The notes under the pieces: generated by a model | What the model was told of the DNA's origin: nothing | Seen by the model: only the letters and a program-made list of their open reading frames with translations | Database searches by the model: none | Translations under genes and position numbers: made by a program | NCBI GenBank assembly: GCA_902533755.1 | Contig: CACANC010000008.1 | Location: 1-41,692 of the forward strand | DNA from: an uncultured PS1 clade bacterium | GTDB taxonomy: Bacteria; Pseudomonadota; Alphaproteobacteria; MED-G09 | Direction: 5' to 3' | Length of the DNA stretch: 41,692 nucleotides | Shown here: positions 30,771 to 39,410 of the stretch, piece by piece | How the letters are laid out: the number at the start of each line of letters is the position of its first letter | How positions within the stretch are numbered: position 1 is the stretch's first letter

Positions 30771-31706
30771 ATTAATACTTTAATAGCAGATCTAGGTGCA
30801 ACAAATGCAAGGTTAGCAATCGTAAATGATTTCAAAGATTTAGTTTATAAATCTTCATATAAAATTAGTAACTTTAAAACCCTGGATGATCTTCTTAATC
30901 ATTATTTAAATGAGTTTAATATTTCTAGAGAAAATCTTTCAGGTGTTTTAGGTGTTGCTGCCCCAATTATTGGTAATGAAATTAATTTTGTTAATATAGA
31001 CTTTTCTTTTAACGCAAAAGAAATGGAAAAAAGTTTTTTTCCTAGAGGCTTAAGATTATTTAATGATGTACAATTGCAATGTTATGCTCTTAATAATTAC
31101 CCAAAAAACAAATTAACATCTATTGGAAGCAATAAAAATTTTCCACAAGGGCCAAAGATATTAATTATTCCTGGAACAGGATTAGGGTTATCAATTTTAA
31201 TTAATGGGGAGTCTATAGCTACTGAAGCAGGGCACCTTAATATTCCTAACATGAGTGATGAAATACAACACTTATTGGAAGATTTTAAGAGAGAAAATAA
31301 AAGAATTGCTACTTTTGAGGATTTGTTATCAGGTAAAGGTATTTCATATATATATGGTTTTCTCTCTCAAGACTATGATCATAATTACAGTAATGAAGAT
31401 ATTCTAAATAATATTACAAATGACGCTTTTTGTGATGAAACTAAAATTCTTTTGTTAAAGATTTTTGCCATTTTTGCAAAATATACAGCTTTAATAACTG
31501 GTTCAAGTGGGGGTGTTTACCTAGCTGGATCTTTAAGTGAAAGTTTATTAAAGGATAATGATTTTTTAGAATTTAGGAATATTTTTGAAGAAAGCAAAAA
31601 GATGGAAAAATATTTATCAAATATTCCTGTTTTCTTAATAAACGAGAAAGATTTAGGCTATATAGGTGCTTTAGAGGTTTGTAAAAATGAAATTATTAAG
31701 AAATAA
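30771..31706 (+). CDS. glk: Glucokinase, apparent ATT start codon
   Basis: ATP-dependent phosphorylation of glucose to glucose 6-phosphate. The conserved phosphate-binding motif, LIADLGATNARLAIV, lies upstream of the first ATG (31023), in the same open frame. The frame is closed by TAA at 30753-30755 and has no ATG, GTG or TTG before the motif. ATT at 30771 follows GAGG by five bases and would give MNTLIADLG and 311 residues, close to the E. coli 321. Other motifs: FNDVQLQC with the catalytic Asp, LIIPGTGLGLSILI, ATEAGHLNIP and GSSGGVYLAGSL. The start is the odd feature; the family call is secure. It overlaps the glycosidase gene by 20 bp. Confidence 0.88.
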   Translation: MNTLIADLGATNARLAIVNDFKDLVYKSSYKISNFKTLDDLLNHYLNEFNISRENLSGVLGVAAPIIGNEINFVNIDFSFNAKEMEKSFFPRGLRLFNDVQLQCYALNNYPKNKLTSIGSNKNFPQGPKILIIPGTGLGLSILINGESIATEAGHLNIPNMSDEIQHLLEDFKRENKRIATFEDLLSGKGISYIYGFLSQDYDHNYSNEDILNNITNDAFCDETKILLLKIFAIFAKYTALITGSSGGVYLAGSLSESLLKDNDFLEFRNIFEESKKMEKYLSNIPVFLINEKDLGYIGALEVCKNEIIKK

Positions 31707-33630
31707 TTTTTTAGATATAATAAAAATTCTTTTTAAGATAGCGCTAAATATTCCAAAATTATTTTGTATTAAGTTAAAAATTTATTTTTCAATTTATAAA
31801 AAACCTATAACTACAATTAAGAATAATAGAGTACATAGAGATCTCTATAAAAATGGCAAAATTGAAATTTATGAGAACATTGATTTTACCCCCGAACAAA
31901 GAGCTAGTGATTTATTAAAAAAAATGACAATTGAAGAAAAGGCTGGGCAAATGTTTCATCCTCCAATTTCTATTAATGGTGGTACAATTTCTGAAATTAT
32001 GAATCTCGCAAGCGGAAGAGGAGATACAACAGAATCATTAATTTTGAAGAAAAATATTACACATTACAATTTATACGGCTCACCTAACCCTTTGCAATTA
32101 GCAAAAAAATTAAACCAACTTCAGAAAATTGCCGAAAGATCTAGGTTAGGTATTCCTTTAACAATAAGTTCTGATCCAATTCATGAGGTACCACGAGGAG
32201 GAGGTGTGGCCGCTTTTTCATTAAAAGGTTTTTCAAAATGGCCATCGCAATTAGGTTTTGCCGCAACTAGACAGCCTGAAATAATAAAAGAATTTGCTGA
32301 AATAGCTAGAGAAGAATATCTATCTGTCGGCTTAAGAACAGCTTTGCATCCTATGTCTGATCTTGCCACTGAGCCAAGATGGTCAAGAAATTTTGGTACT
32401 TTTGGTTCAAATGCTGATCTTTCTTCAGATTTTACTATCGCTTATATGGATGGTTTTCAAGGCAATAAGATTAACAGTAATAGTGTTTTGACAATGGTTA
32501 AACATTTTCCTGGAGGCGGTCCTCAGGAAGAAGGATTTGATCCTCATCTATTTTCAGGACAAAATCAAGTCTACCCAGGAAATAATTTTGAATATCATTT
32601 AAAGCCTTTTAAGAGAGCTATTAATAATAATTTAAAGGTCATTATGCCATATTATGGTATTCCAGTTGATCAAACTTCCGAAAATGTTGCAATGGCTTAT
32701 AATAAAGATATCTTAACCCATTTATTAAGAGATAAACTTGGATATGAGGGAGTTATATGCACTGATTGGGGCATTATAACTGGACGACATTGGGGCGTTG
32801 GCGACTTAACCTTAAGAGAAAGATATAAGAAATCTATTGATGCAGGTGTAGATCAATATGGAGGCGAAAGCTCACCTGAGTTTCTTGTTGATTTAGTGAA
32901 AAAGAATGAAATATCTGAAGATAGGATTAATTATTCAGTAAAAAAAATATTAATAAACAAGTTCGAGTTAGGTTTATTTGATAATCCTTTCGTTGATGAG
33001 AATTTAGTTGCTAAAAGAGTTGGAACAGAGACCTTTATAAAAAAAGGTTTAACTGCTCAAAAAAAATCAATAGTATTACTAAAAAATCAATTTGATAAAA
33101 ATAAAGAAATTTTGCCGCTTAAAAAGAATATTAAAATTTTTGTTGATGGTTTAGATAAGAAAGAAATAAAGAAATATTGTGAAATTACTGATGATCCTAA
33201 AGATTCTGATTATATCATCGTTCAGTTGAGAACTGTTTTTAATGGAAATCAGCCATCTGGTATTGATAGGCCAATTGATAATTTTTTAAGCACTATATTT
33301 CCAAACAATGATTTGAATTACGATGAGAAAATTTTATCTAAATTAAAAAAATATTCCTCATTAAGTAAACTTATCACTGTTGTTGACCTAAATAGACCAT
33401 CAATTCTTACTGAAATTGAAAAACTAAGCCATGGCTTAATAGGAGTTTTTGGTGTTTTTGATGAAGTTGTATTAGAAATAATTTTTGGTAATTTTAATCC
33501 AACAGGAAAACTTCCTTTTGATATTCCCTCGTCTATGAAAGAAGTGAATGATCAACTTTCGGATGTTCCCGATGATACAAGAAACCCAATTTTTAGATAT
33601 GGTCATGGATTAAGTTATTTAGAAGAATAA
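31687..33630 (+). CDS. Glycoside hydrolase family 3 protein (beta-glucosidase-like)
   Basis: Retaining glycosidase removing terminal beta-linked sugar residues. The 647-residue protein has the GH3 N-terminal barrel, with KHFPGGG near residues 272-278 and the nucleophile motif GVICTDWG with Asp360, and a C-terminal domain ending in NFNPTGKLPFDIPSS. Residues 1-40 form a basic, hydrophobic stretch (IIKILFKIALNIP) that is not a clear signal peptide but could be a membrane-binding amphipathic helix. The 20-bp overlap with glucokinase suggests that glucose released from a beta-glucoside is phosphorylated directly. Exact sugar specificity cannot be read from sequence. Confidence 0.88.
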   Translation: MKLLRNNFLDIIKILFKIALNIPKLFCIKLKIYFSIYKKPITTIKNNRVHRDLYKNGKIEIYENIDFTPEQRASDLLKKMTIEEKAGQMFHPPISINGGTISEIMNLASGRGDTTESLILKKNITHYNLYGSPNPLQLAKKLNQLQKIAERSRLGIPLTISSDPIHEVPRGGGVAAFSLKGFSKWPSQLGFAATRQPEIIKEFAEIAREEYLSVGLRTALHPMSDLATEPRWSRNFGTFGSNADLSSDFTIAYMDGFQGNKINSNSVLTMVKHFPGGGPQEEGFDPHLFSGQNQVYPGNNFEYHLKPFKRAINNNLKVIMPYYGIPVDQTSENVAMAYNKDILTHLLRDKLGYEGVICTDWGIITGRHWGVGDLTLRERYKKSIDAGVDQYGGESSPEFLVDLVKKNEISEDRINYSVKKILINKFELGLFDNPFVDENLVAKRVGTETFIKKGLTAQKKSIVLLKNQFDKNKEILPLKKNIKIFVDGLDKKEIKKYCEITDDPKDSDYIIVQLRTVFNGNQPSGIDRPIDNFLSTIFPNNDLNYDEKILSKLKKYSSLSKLITVVDLNRPSILTEIEKLSHGLIGVFGVFDEVVLEIIFGNFNPTGKLPFDIPSSMKEVNDQLSDVPDDTRNPIFRYGHGLSYLEE

Positions 33631-33646
33631 AAATTATAATATAAAA

Positions 33647-34174
33647 TTACATATATGTTGGGTCTTCAAAGTAAAGTTCTTTTTCAGATAAAACTTTAAT
33701 ATTATATTCATCTCTTAAATCTTTAATTGTTCGAGAAAAATAATCTTCAGGAATAAGCCAAGGCCATTTCTTTTTCATAAGTTTGACTCTTTTCCAGGCC
33801 ATTATCTTTTGTTTTCTAGCTCTAAAGACCAATGAAAAGATCCTCATTAAGCCGTACTCTTTATACAATTTTTTATATAGTTGAGTTAGTTCGCCGCCCG
33901 AAAAAGCATACTTAAATGTTTTTTTCCAAGGAATACCAATTGTACCTCGAATAGCATATGTATCCAAAACACTCTCTTCCTCTAAAGAAAGAGCTATCCC
34001 AAAAATAACATGCTGACAATCATGTCCAAGAAGAAATTGACGATATCCCTCATCTAGACCATTATTTTCATCGCCAGTAAGTTTTGCTTCTGGACCAATA
34101 TGATCTAGATATTCTTCCAAACCTTGTTTAAGTGTTAACTCACAATCTTGTTCTTGATACTTTAATCTTTTCAT
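33647..34174 (-). CDS. Coq4-like protein
   Basis: The 175-residue protein carries the Coq4 signature HDxxH followed by eleven residues and Glu: His51, Asp52, His55 and Glu67. In Coq4 this site binds a metal ion and acts in ubiquinone biosynthesis, at C1 of the ring. The region SLEEESVLDTYAIRGTIGIP and a basic C-terminal half are compatible with that family. It is on the - strand, 73 bp after tRNA-Asn and tail to tail with the GH3 gene, not with other ubi genes. A divergent relative acting on another quinone or polyprenyl compound is possible. Confidence 0.68.
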   Translation of the reverse strand: MKRLKYQEQDCELTLKQGLEEYLDHIGPEAKLTGDENNGLDEGYRQFLLGHDCQHVIFGIALSLEEESVLDTYAIRGTIGIPWKKTFKYAFSGGELTQLYKKLYKEYGLMRIFSLVFRARKQKIMAWKRVKLMKKKWPWLIPEDYFSRTIKDLRDEYNIKVLSEKELYFEDPTYM

Positions 34175-34247
34175 TTCAATAACTTATTATTGTTCTTATT
34201 TTAGTAAATATCAACTTCTAGAATATTTCTCAATTTTTTTGAAGAAG

Positions 34248-34323
34248 TGGCTCCCCGGGCCGGACTCGAACCAGCGACCCAATGATTAACAGTCATTTGC
34301 TCTACCAACTGAGCTACCGGGGA
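34248..34323 (-). tRNA. tRNA-Asn (GTT)
   Basis: A full cloverleaf reads on the - strand: acceptor TCCCCGG paired with CCGGGGA, D arm AGCTCAGTTGGTAGAGC, anticodon loop CTGTTAA with GTT at the centre, T arm GGTTCGAGTCC, discriminator G and encoded CCA (34248-34250). On the - strand a TATAAT at 34371-34366 could be its -10. Coq4-like gene lies downstream on the same strand. Confidence 0.95.
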
Positions 34324-34405
34324 ACAGTTGGATGTTTTTTAGCAGATGATTTGTATTTTTTCCATATTATATTTATTTAAAATTATTATTTAACATTTCG
34401 TTGAT

Positions 34406-34435
34406 TTGACCGAAGAATGCAAAAAAAGGTATAAT
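34406..34435 (+). promoter_or_regulatory. Promoter of the desaturase-P450 cluster
   Basis: TTGACC (34406-34411), an 18-bp spacer and a perfect TATAAT (34430-34435). Only five bases separate the -10 from the ATG at 34441, so the transcript would begin at or within a base or two of that start codon. The first gene would be translated from a leaderless message, or the first real start is the desaturase ATG at 34626. Confidence 0.65.
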
Positions 34436-34440
34436 AAGCA

Positions 34441-34629
34441 ATGAAGTTTATTTCTTTTCTAAATAAATGTGGCCCATTATTTTTTGGATTGTTTATTTTG
34501 GCACCAGTGCTTGTTGAAATTATGAATTTATATAATTTTTCGTTTCCAATTATATCGAATATTTACTTTGCTTTGCTTCTAGGTTTTTCTTGGGGGCTTA
34601 TTGCTGCTATTAGAGGAAGTTGGATATGA
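34441..34629 (+). CDS. Small membrane protein of 62 residues
   Basis: Short protein with two predicted membrane helices, about residues 11-28 (GPLFFGLFILAPVLVEIM) and 36-57 (FPIISNIYFALLLGFSWGLI), and few charged residues. No named domain recognised. It is first in the cluster and its TGA overlaps the desaturase ATG (ATGA), a translational-coupling arrangement that supports real translation. A role as a small partner or membrane anchor of the desaturase is possible but only from position. Its own start appears to coincide with the transcription start. Confidence 0.6.
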   Translation: MKFISFLNKCGPLFFGLFILAPVLVEIMNLYNFSFPIISNIYFALLLGFSWGLIAAIRGSWI

Positions 34630-35471
34630 CTGAATCTTTGTTACGTGTAGAACAGGAGATAGCTAGAAAGTATCTTTTTAACGATACATGGATTTATGTA
34701 GTATGGGGCATTAGTAATTTTCTTATTTGGATCTCTTTGTGGCCAATAGCTTTTATGAATATTCTACCTTTATGGATTATATTTATTATCGCTACAATAA
34801 ATTGTTGTTTGGCATATCTTCCATCGCATGAAGCGCAACATGGTAATATCGTTAAAAGGAATTCTCCTTATTTTTGGATTAATGAACTGGTAGGTTATAT
34901 TTCAGTTATACCTCTTTTAACTGGATATAAGCTTCTAAAGGAAACCCATATGCTTCATCATAAGCATACAAATGATCCAAATAAAGACCCTGATATAGGA
35001 ACAAAATCTAAAAACTTCTTACATTCATTGTGGGTTTGTGGTGTTTTACAAAGACAGCCTAATGCTGGTTATGGTCTTCAATCAGATTTCTACAAAAAAA
35101 ATATAAGTAGTAAGGCATTACAAGAGCATTTTGTATTTTTCTGGTTTCATTGGGCTTTATTAGCATTTTTAGCGTTATCTGGTTATGGATTAATAGCATT
35201 ATCAATATGGTGGTTACCAAGATTAATCGGTACTGCATATTTGCAAATTACTCTATCATTTTTACCTCATAAACCTATGAAAAATAAGGGTAGATATAAC
35301 GATACTCGAGGGTGGAAAGCCTATACTGGAACCATACTTACACAAGGTATGGAGTACCACATAATCCATCATTTATATCCTTCGATACCTTTACATAAAA
35401 CACCAAGTGCATTTAGAGATATGAAGCATATATTAGAGAAGAAAAATTGTGTCCTTGATGGTGGCATCTAA
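34626..35471 (+). CDS. Membrane fatty acid desaturase/hydroxylase-type di-iron enzyme
   Basis: Integral membrane di-iron oxygenase superfamily, which desaturates, hydroxylates or ketolates lipids or carotenoids with O2. Three histidine boxes are present: HEAQH (residues 68-72), HMLHHKH (108-114) and HIIHH (245-249). Hydrophobic helices lie around residues 22-62, 90-100 and 170-210. I choose ATG 34626 (281 residues), nine bases after GAGG and overlapping the upstream stop, over TTG 34620. The boxes do not separate a fatty acid desaturase from a CrtW-like ketolase. MDR oxidoreductase follows after 15 bp. Confidence 0.85.
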   Translation: MTESLLRVEQEIARKYLFNDTWIYVVWGISNFLIWISLWPIAFMNILPLWIIFIIATINCCLAYLPSHEAQHGNIVKRNSPYFWINELVGYISVIPLLTGYKLLKETHMLHHKHTNDPNKDPDIGTKSKNFLHSLWVCGVLQRQPNAGYGLQSDFYKKNISSKALQEHFVFFWFHWALLAFLALSGYGLIALSIWWLPRLIGTAYLQITLSFLPHKPMKNKGRYNDTRGWKAYTGTILTQGMEYHIIHHLYPSIPLHKTPSAFRDMKHILEKKNCVLDGGI

Positions 35472-35486
35472 TACAAAGGATTAAAA

Positions 35487-36500
35487 ATGACATTAACGAA
35501 TTTACCAAAAAATAAGAAAACTATTTTATTAAAAAGACCCGAAAATGAAATTACAGATGATTTGTTTAAAATAATTGATGAAGAGTGCATTGAGCCTAAT
35601 GATGATGAGCTTCTTATTAGGGTTGATACAATAGCTATTGATGCATGGATTAGAACAACATTTGATGAGGGCAGTTATCATGATACATCGCAGTTAAATA
35701 AAGGAATAGGCGCTTTAGGTGTCGGTGAAGTTTTAATTAGTAAATCTGATAAATTCAAGGAAGGTGATTTTGTAAGCGGTCCAATGGGAGCTCAAACGCA
35801 TATTACCATGCATTCTGCAGCTTATCAAAAGGTTGAGAGTAATAGTGCAGATCCCGAGTTAAATATTGGTTTACTTGGTTTGACAACTGGATTAACCGCT
35901 TATTTTGGTTTAATTGATGTTGGAAAAGTTAAAAAGGACGAATTTGTTGTTGTCTCAGGAGCTGCAGGTGGTGTAGGCATTATTGTTTGTCAATTAGCAA
36001 AAACGAAAGGTGCAAAAGTTATAGGTATAGCCGGAGGTGAAGAAAAAAGAAACTTTCTACTTAATGAATTAAAAGTTGATTATGCAATTGATTATAAAAA
36101 TCAGAATGTTAGAGAAGAATTAGAAAGTATCGCTAAAGATAAAATTGATGTATTTTTCGATAATGTAGGCGGAGAAATTCTAAATGATGTTCTTAATAAC
36201 ATAAACACAGGAGCTAGAATTGCTATATGCGGAGCAATTTCACAATATAATAATTTTGGTAATATATTAGGCCCTAGTGCATACCTTAAACTTGCAGAAA
36301 GATATTCAAGAATGGAAGGCTTTACAGTTATGCATTTTTCAGAAAAATTTCCAGAAGCCATAAATGAATTAACTAAATTATATAATAATGGTGATATTAT
36401 TGTTCCAACTCATTATGAAGAAGGCATTGAAACCTTTCCTAAATCTATTCAAATGCTATTTAATGGAGGTCATAAAGGAAAGCTTATGGTTAGGATGTAA
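35487..36500 (+). CDS. NADP-dependent MDR oxidoreductase (LTB4DH/CurA-like)
   Basis: Medium-chain reductase, zinc-free type, probably reducing the C=C bond of an alpha,beta-unsaturated ketone or aldehyde with NADPH. The 337-residue protein has the MDR N-terminal domain with GIGALGVGEVL, then GLLGLTTGLTAYFGLIDVG, and the Rossmann motif VVSGAAGGVGIIVCQLAK near residues 152-169. The 2-alkenal reductase/prostaglandin reductase pattern DVFFDNVGGEIL follows. The structural and catalytic zinc ligands of alcohol dehydrogenases are absent. AAGGA precedes the ATG, and the P450 gene starts on the base after its stop. Confidence 0.86.
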   Translation: MTLTNLPKNKKTILLKRPENEITDDLFKIIDEECIEPNDDELLIRVDTIAIDAWIRTTFDEGSYHDTSQLNKGIGALGVGEVLISKSDKFKEGDFVSGPMGAQTHITMHSAAYQKVESNSADPELNIGLLGLTTGLTAYFGLIDVGKVKKDEFVVVSGAAGGVGIIVCQLAKTKGAKVIGIAGGEEKRNFLLNELKVDYAIDYKNQNVREELESIAKDKIDVFFDNVGGEILNDVLNNINTGARIAICGAISQYNNFGNILGPSAYLKLAERYSRMEGFTVMHFSEKFPEAINELTKLYNNGDIIVPTHYEEGIETFPKSIQMLFNGGHKGKLMVRM

Positions 36501-37781
36501 ATGACTGATATCAAACATGAAGAGGTAGATTTAACAGATGTTGAAGTCCAACAATGTCCTTATGATGCTTATAAAAAATTAAGAGATAATGCCCCTGTTT
36601 ATCAAGATCCAAAAACAGGTTTCTTTATTGTTACTCGTTATGAAGATGTTAGAAATGTTCTTAAAGATACTGAGAATTTTAAAAGCTCATATGGAGCTGC
36701 AGGACAAAAAGCCGAAGGCAATATTAATACGGAACATGTAAATAAAGGCACGCAATTATTCAAAGAAAAAGGCTGGGTTCCAGCACCTACTCTTGCTGGT
36801 AGGGATGATCCAAATCACAAAGAAATGAGATCAATTTTTGACCAAGCATTCAGACCGGGTAAAATTAAAGAACTAGAGCCAAATGTTGAAAGTTTATCTT
36901 ATGAGCTTATTGATGCATTCTTAGATGATGGTTATTGTGATTGGGTTAAACAATTTTCTATTCCTCTTCCTTTAAAGATAATAGGCATTCAAATGGGGAT
37001 AGAAAATGAAGATGATTTGTGGAAAATTAAAAAATCTACTGATGCTTTTTTTCATAGAATTGGAATGATGTTATCACAGGAGGAAGAACTAGAAACTATC
37101 GAGCGGGAAATAGAAGGGCAACATTATTTCCAACCTATTTTTGAAAAATTAAGAGAATGCCCTAATGACACATTACTAAGCGAATTGGTTAATACTGAAA
37201 TTGAGGAATGGGGCAGAACTCTTAATGATAATGAATTACACGCAGAAATGATGGCGGATACCTTTGTTGGTGGAAGTGAAACTACAACAAATGCTTTGTC
37301 TGCTGGTATAAAATTGCTGATCGAGAAAAAAGATATATGGGGTATGCTTAAAGAGAATTCAGAGAAATATTTGAAAGTTTTTGTTGAAGAGGTATTAAGA
37401 CTTGAATCACCTGTTCAAAGTTTGATGAGAAATACTCATAAAGATGTAGAATTAAATGGAGTAAAAATTCCAGCTGGATCAATAATTAATGTTAGATATG
37501 CTGCTGCAAATAGAGATGAAAATTACTTTGATAAACCAGAAGAAATTAATTTAGAAAGAAAGAAAGCTGGCTCTCATATGGCTTTTGGTTCAGGCATTCA
37601 TCATTGCTTAGGAGCGCCTCTAGCAAGAAGAGAGTTACATTGGGGCTTTAAAGCAGCATTAGATTCTTTTGAAGATATGTGGTTTGCCGAAGGAAAAAAT
37701 AATTTTGAGTATCACCCTCACTATCTTTTGAGATCTCTTAAAGAACTTCATATAGAGTTTACTCCGAATCCAAAAAGGTAG
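36501..37781 (+). CDS. Cytochrome P450
   Basis: Soluble bacterial class I-type P450 monooxygenase of 426 residues. The heme ligand is Cys369 in FGSGIHHCLGAPLAR; the I-helix has VGGSETTTNALS (residues 256-267) and the K-helix ExxR is E297-R300. No N-terminal membrane anchor is present, so it is probably cytoplasmic. It needs an electron donor, but no ferredoxin or ferredoxin reductase gene is seen in the window, so those come from elsewhere. It lies directly after the MDR gene and 6 bp before the VOC gene. Substrate unknown; a hydrophobic lipid, terpenoid, aromatic or steroid is possible. Confidence 0.95.
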   Translation: MTDIKHEEVDLTDVEVQQCPYDAYKKLRDNAPVYQDPKTGFFIVTRYEDVRNVLKDTENFKSSYGAAGQKAEGNINTEHVNKGTQLFKEKGWVPAPTLAGRDDPNHKEMRSIFDQAFRPGKIKELEPNVESLSYELIDAFLDDGYCDWVKQFSIPLPLKIIGIQMGIENEDDLWKIKKSTDAFFHRIGMMLSQEEELETIEREIEGQHYFQPIFEKLRECPNDTLLSELVNTEIEEWGRTLNDNELHAEMMADTFVGGSETTTNALSAGIKLLIEKKDIWGMLKENSEKYLKVFVEEVLRLESPVQSLMRNTHKDVELNGVKIPAGSIINVRYAAANRDENYFDKPEEINLERKKAGSHMAFGSGIHHCLGAPLARRELHWGFKAALDSFEDMWFAEGKNNFEYHPHYLLRSLKELHIEFTPNPKR

Positions 37782-37787
37782 AATAAA

Positions 37788-38534
37788 TTGAGATTACGCC
37801 AAATTTGTTTTGTTGCAAAAGATCTTGAAAATGCATTAAAAAACTTTTCTTTTATTATTGGTTCTGAAGTTTGCTTCAGAGATGAAGGCGTTAGTCATTT
37901 TGGATTAGAAAATGGTTTATTAGAGATTGATGGAAACTTTATTGAGGTTGTTTCTCCATTTAAACAAGATACAACCGCTGAAAGATTTATGTCCAAAATG
38001 AATGGTGACGCGGGATACATGTTGATATTTGAGTGCGAAAATGCAGATCTTTATAGGCAGAAAGCAGATAAATTTAATATTAGAAGTATTTGGAGTACTG
38101 ATTTAGAAAATGGAGTTAAAGCTACTCATTACCATCCTAAAGATATTGGCGGATTAATTATTTCTGTTGACTCAATGAACAAAAAAGATTGGCAAGATAA
38201 AAATTCATATTGGCAATGGGCTGGCGATGATTGGCAATTGAAAACAAACAATCAATGTTCAATTTCGTCTATTTCTATGAGTTGCAAAAACCCGAGTAAA
38301 TTAGCAAATCAATGGGGATCTTTTCTCGATCTTTCTGTAAATGAATCTGGAGACACATACATTATAGAAGGAGATAATTTCAAAATTTTCTTTATTTATG
38401 ATGATATTAAGAGGATAGATTATCTATCAGAACTAACTTTAAAAATTAATAATTACGAACTCAAAGATAAAATATTTCAAAAATATAAAGAAAATGAAAT
38501 TGAAATTTGTGGCACTAAAATAGAGTTAATATAG
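37788..38534 (+). CDS. VOC-superfamily (glyoxalase-like) protein
   Basis: The 248-residue protein looks like two paired VOC modules. The first starts LRQICFVAKDLENALKNFSFIIG (residues 3-25) with IEVVSPF near residue 45; the second begins near residue 161 with SISMSCKNPSKLANQWGSFLDL. Members bind a metal and act as dioxygenases, isomerases or lyases; the few clear His/Glu ligands prevent a firm choice. The start is TTG at 37788, after AAAAGGTAG. Located between P450 and the FAH-type gene, it probably acts on a product of the oxygenase. Confidence 0.75.
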   Translation: MRLRQICFVAKDLENALKNFSFIIGSEVCFRDEGVSHFGLENGLLEIDGNFIEVVSPFKQDTTAERFMSKMNGDAGYMLIFECENADLYRQKADKFNIRSIWSTDLENGVKATHYHPKDIGGLIISVDSMNKKDWQDKNSYWQWAGDDWQLKTNNQCSISSISMSCKNPSKLANQWGSFLDLSVNESGDTYIIEGDNFKIFFIYDDIKRIDYLSELTLKINNYELKDKIFQKYKENEIEICGTKIELI

Positions 38535-38536
38535 TT

Positions 38537-39409
38537 ATGAAACTTATTTCTTATAAAATAGATAAAGAAGTACAAATAGGAGCTCTCAGAGATGATAGTG
38601 TTGTACCTTTTTCTCAAGATAAAGACATTCCAAAAAGTATGCTTAATTTTTTGGAGGGTGGAACGAAAACATTTAATAAAGCAAAAAAGCTCTTTAAGGA
38701 ATCTGATATCTCTATAAAATTAAGCGATATTAGAATAGTAAAACCTATTAATCGGCCGCCAAAGATTATTGCAATAGGTTTAAATTATGCAGATCATTTA
38801 GAAGAAATAAGAGCTTCTGGGAGAGATATGGCAACGCCAGAGGTTCCTATGATTTTTAATAAACAATCATTATCAGCTAATGGTCCCTATGATGAGATCC
38901 ATAAACCTTTTGTTTCAGATAAATTAGATTATGAAGGGGAGCTTACTATAGTTATAGGAAAAAAATGTCGACATGTTAAAAAGGATAATGCAGAAGATGT
39001 TATTGCTGGATACACCATCGGAAATGATATTAGTGTTAGAGATTGGCAAATGCGTGTACCAACTTTTACTATAGGTAAATCATTTGATACCCATTGTCCG
39101 TTTGGGCCATCAATAGTGACTAAAGAAGAGATTAAAAACCCTCACAATCTCGATTTAATAACAGAAGTAAATGGAAAAGTTCGTCAAAAATCAAATACTA
39201 AACATTTGATATTTAATTGTTATGATATTATTGAGCATTTATCTACTGCGTTTACACTTGAGCCAGGAGATCTTATTCTTACTGGAACACCCAGCGGTGT
39301 AGGTGTAGTTGACGATGTATTTTTGAAGAATGGAGATATTGTTAAGGTTTCAATTTCAGAAATTGGTTACATTGAAAATAAGATAATTAACGAACCATTT
39401 GAGGGTTAA
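38537..39409 (+). CDS. Fumarylacetoacetate hydrolase (FAH) family protein
   Basis: Metal-dependent enzyme of the FAH family, which includes C-C bond hydrolases, dienoate isomerases and decarboxylases of aromatic catabolism. The 290-residue protein has GLNYADHLEE at 81-90, LDYEGELTIVIG at 130-141 with Glu133 and Glu135, GYTIGNDISVRDWQ at 158-171 with Asp164, and GKSFDTHCPFGP at 180-191. The end segment DLILTGTPSGVG is typical. It begins 2 bp after the VOC gene and suggests the cluster ends in cleavage or isomerisation of a keto acid. Confidence 0.9.
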   Translation: MKLISYKIDKEVQIGALRDDSVVPFSQDKDIPKSMLNFLEGGTKTFNKAKKLFKESDISIKLSDIRIVKPINRPPKIIAIGLNYADHLEEIRASGRDMATPEVPMIFNKQSLSANGPYDEIHKPFVSDKLDYEGELTIVIGKKCRHVKKDNAEDVIAGYTIGNDISVRDWQMRVPTFTIGKSFDTHCPFGPSIVTKEEIKNPHNLDLITEVNGKVRQKSNTKHLIFNCYDIIEHLSTAFTLEPGDLILTGTPSGVGVVDDVFLKNGDIVKVSISEIGYIENKIINEPFEG

Positions 39410-39410
39410 T

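Noticed and set aside
31023-31706. ATG 31023 as the glucokinase start
   Set aside because: It would remove the LIADLGATNAR phosphate-binding motif and about 84 conserved N-terminal residues that are present in the same open frame upstream.
33631-33646. Terminator between GH3 and Coq4-like genes
   Set aside because: The gap is short and only A/T, with no GC hairpin; none could be supported.
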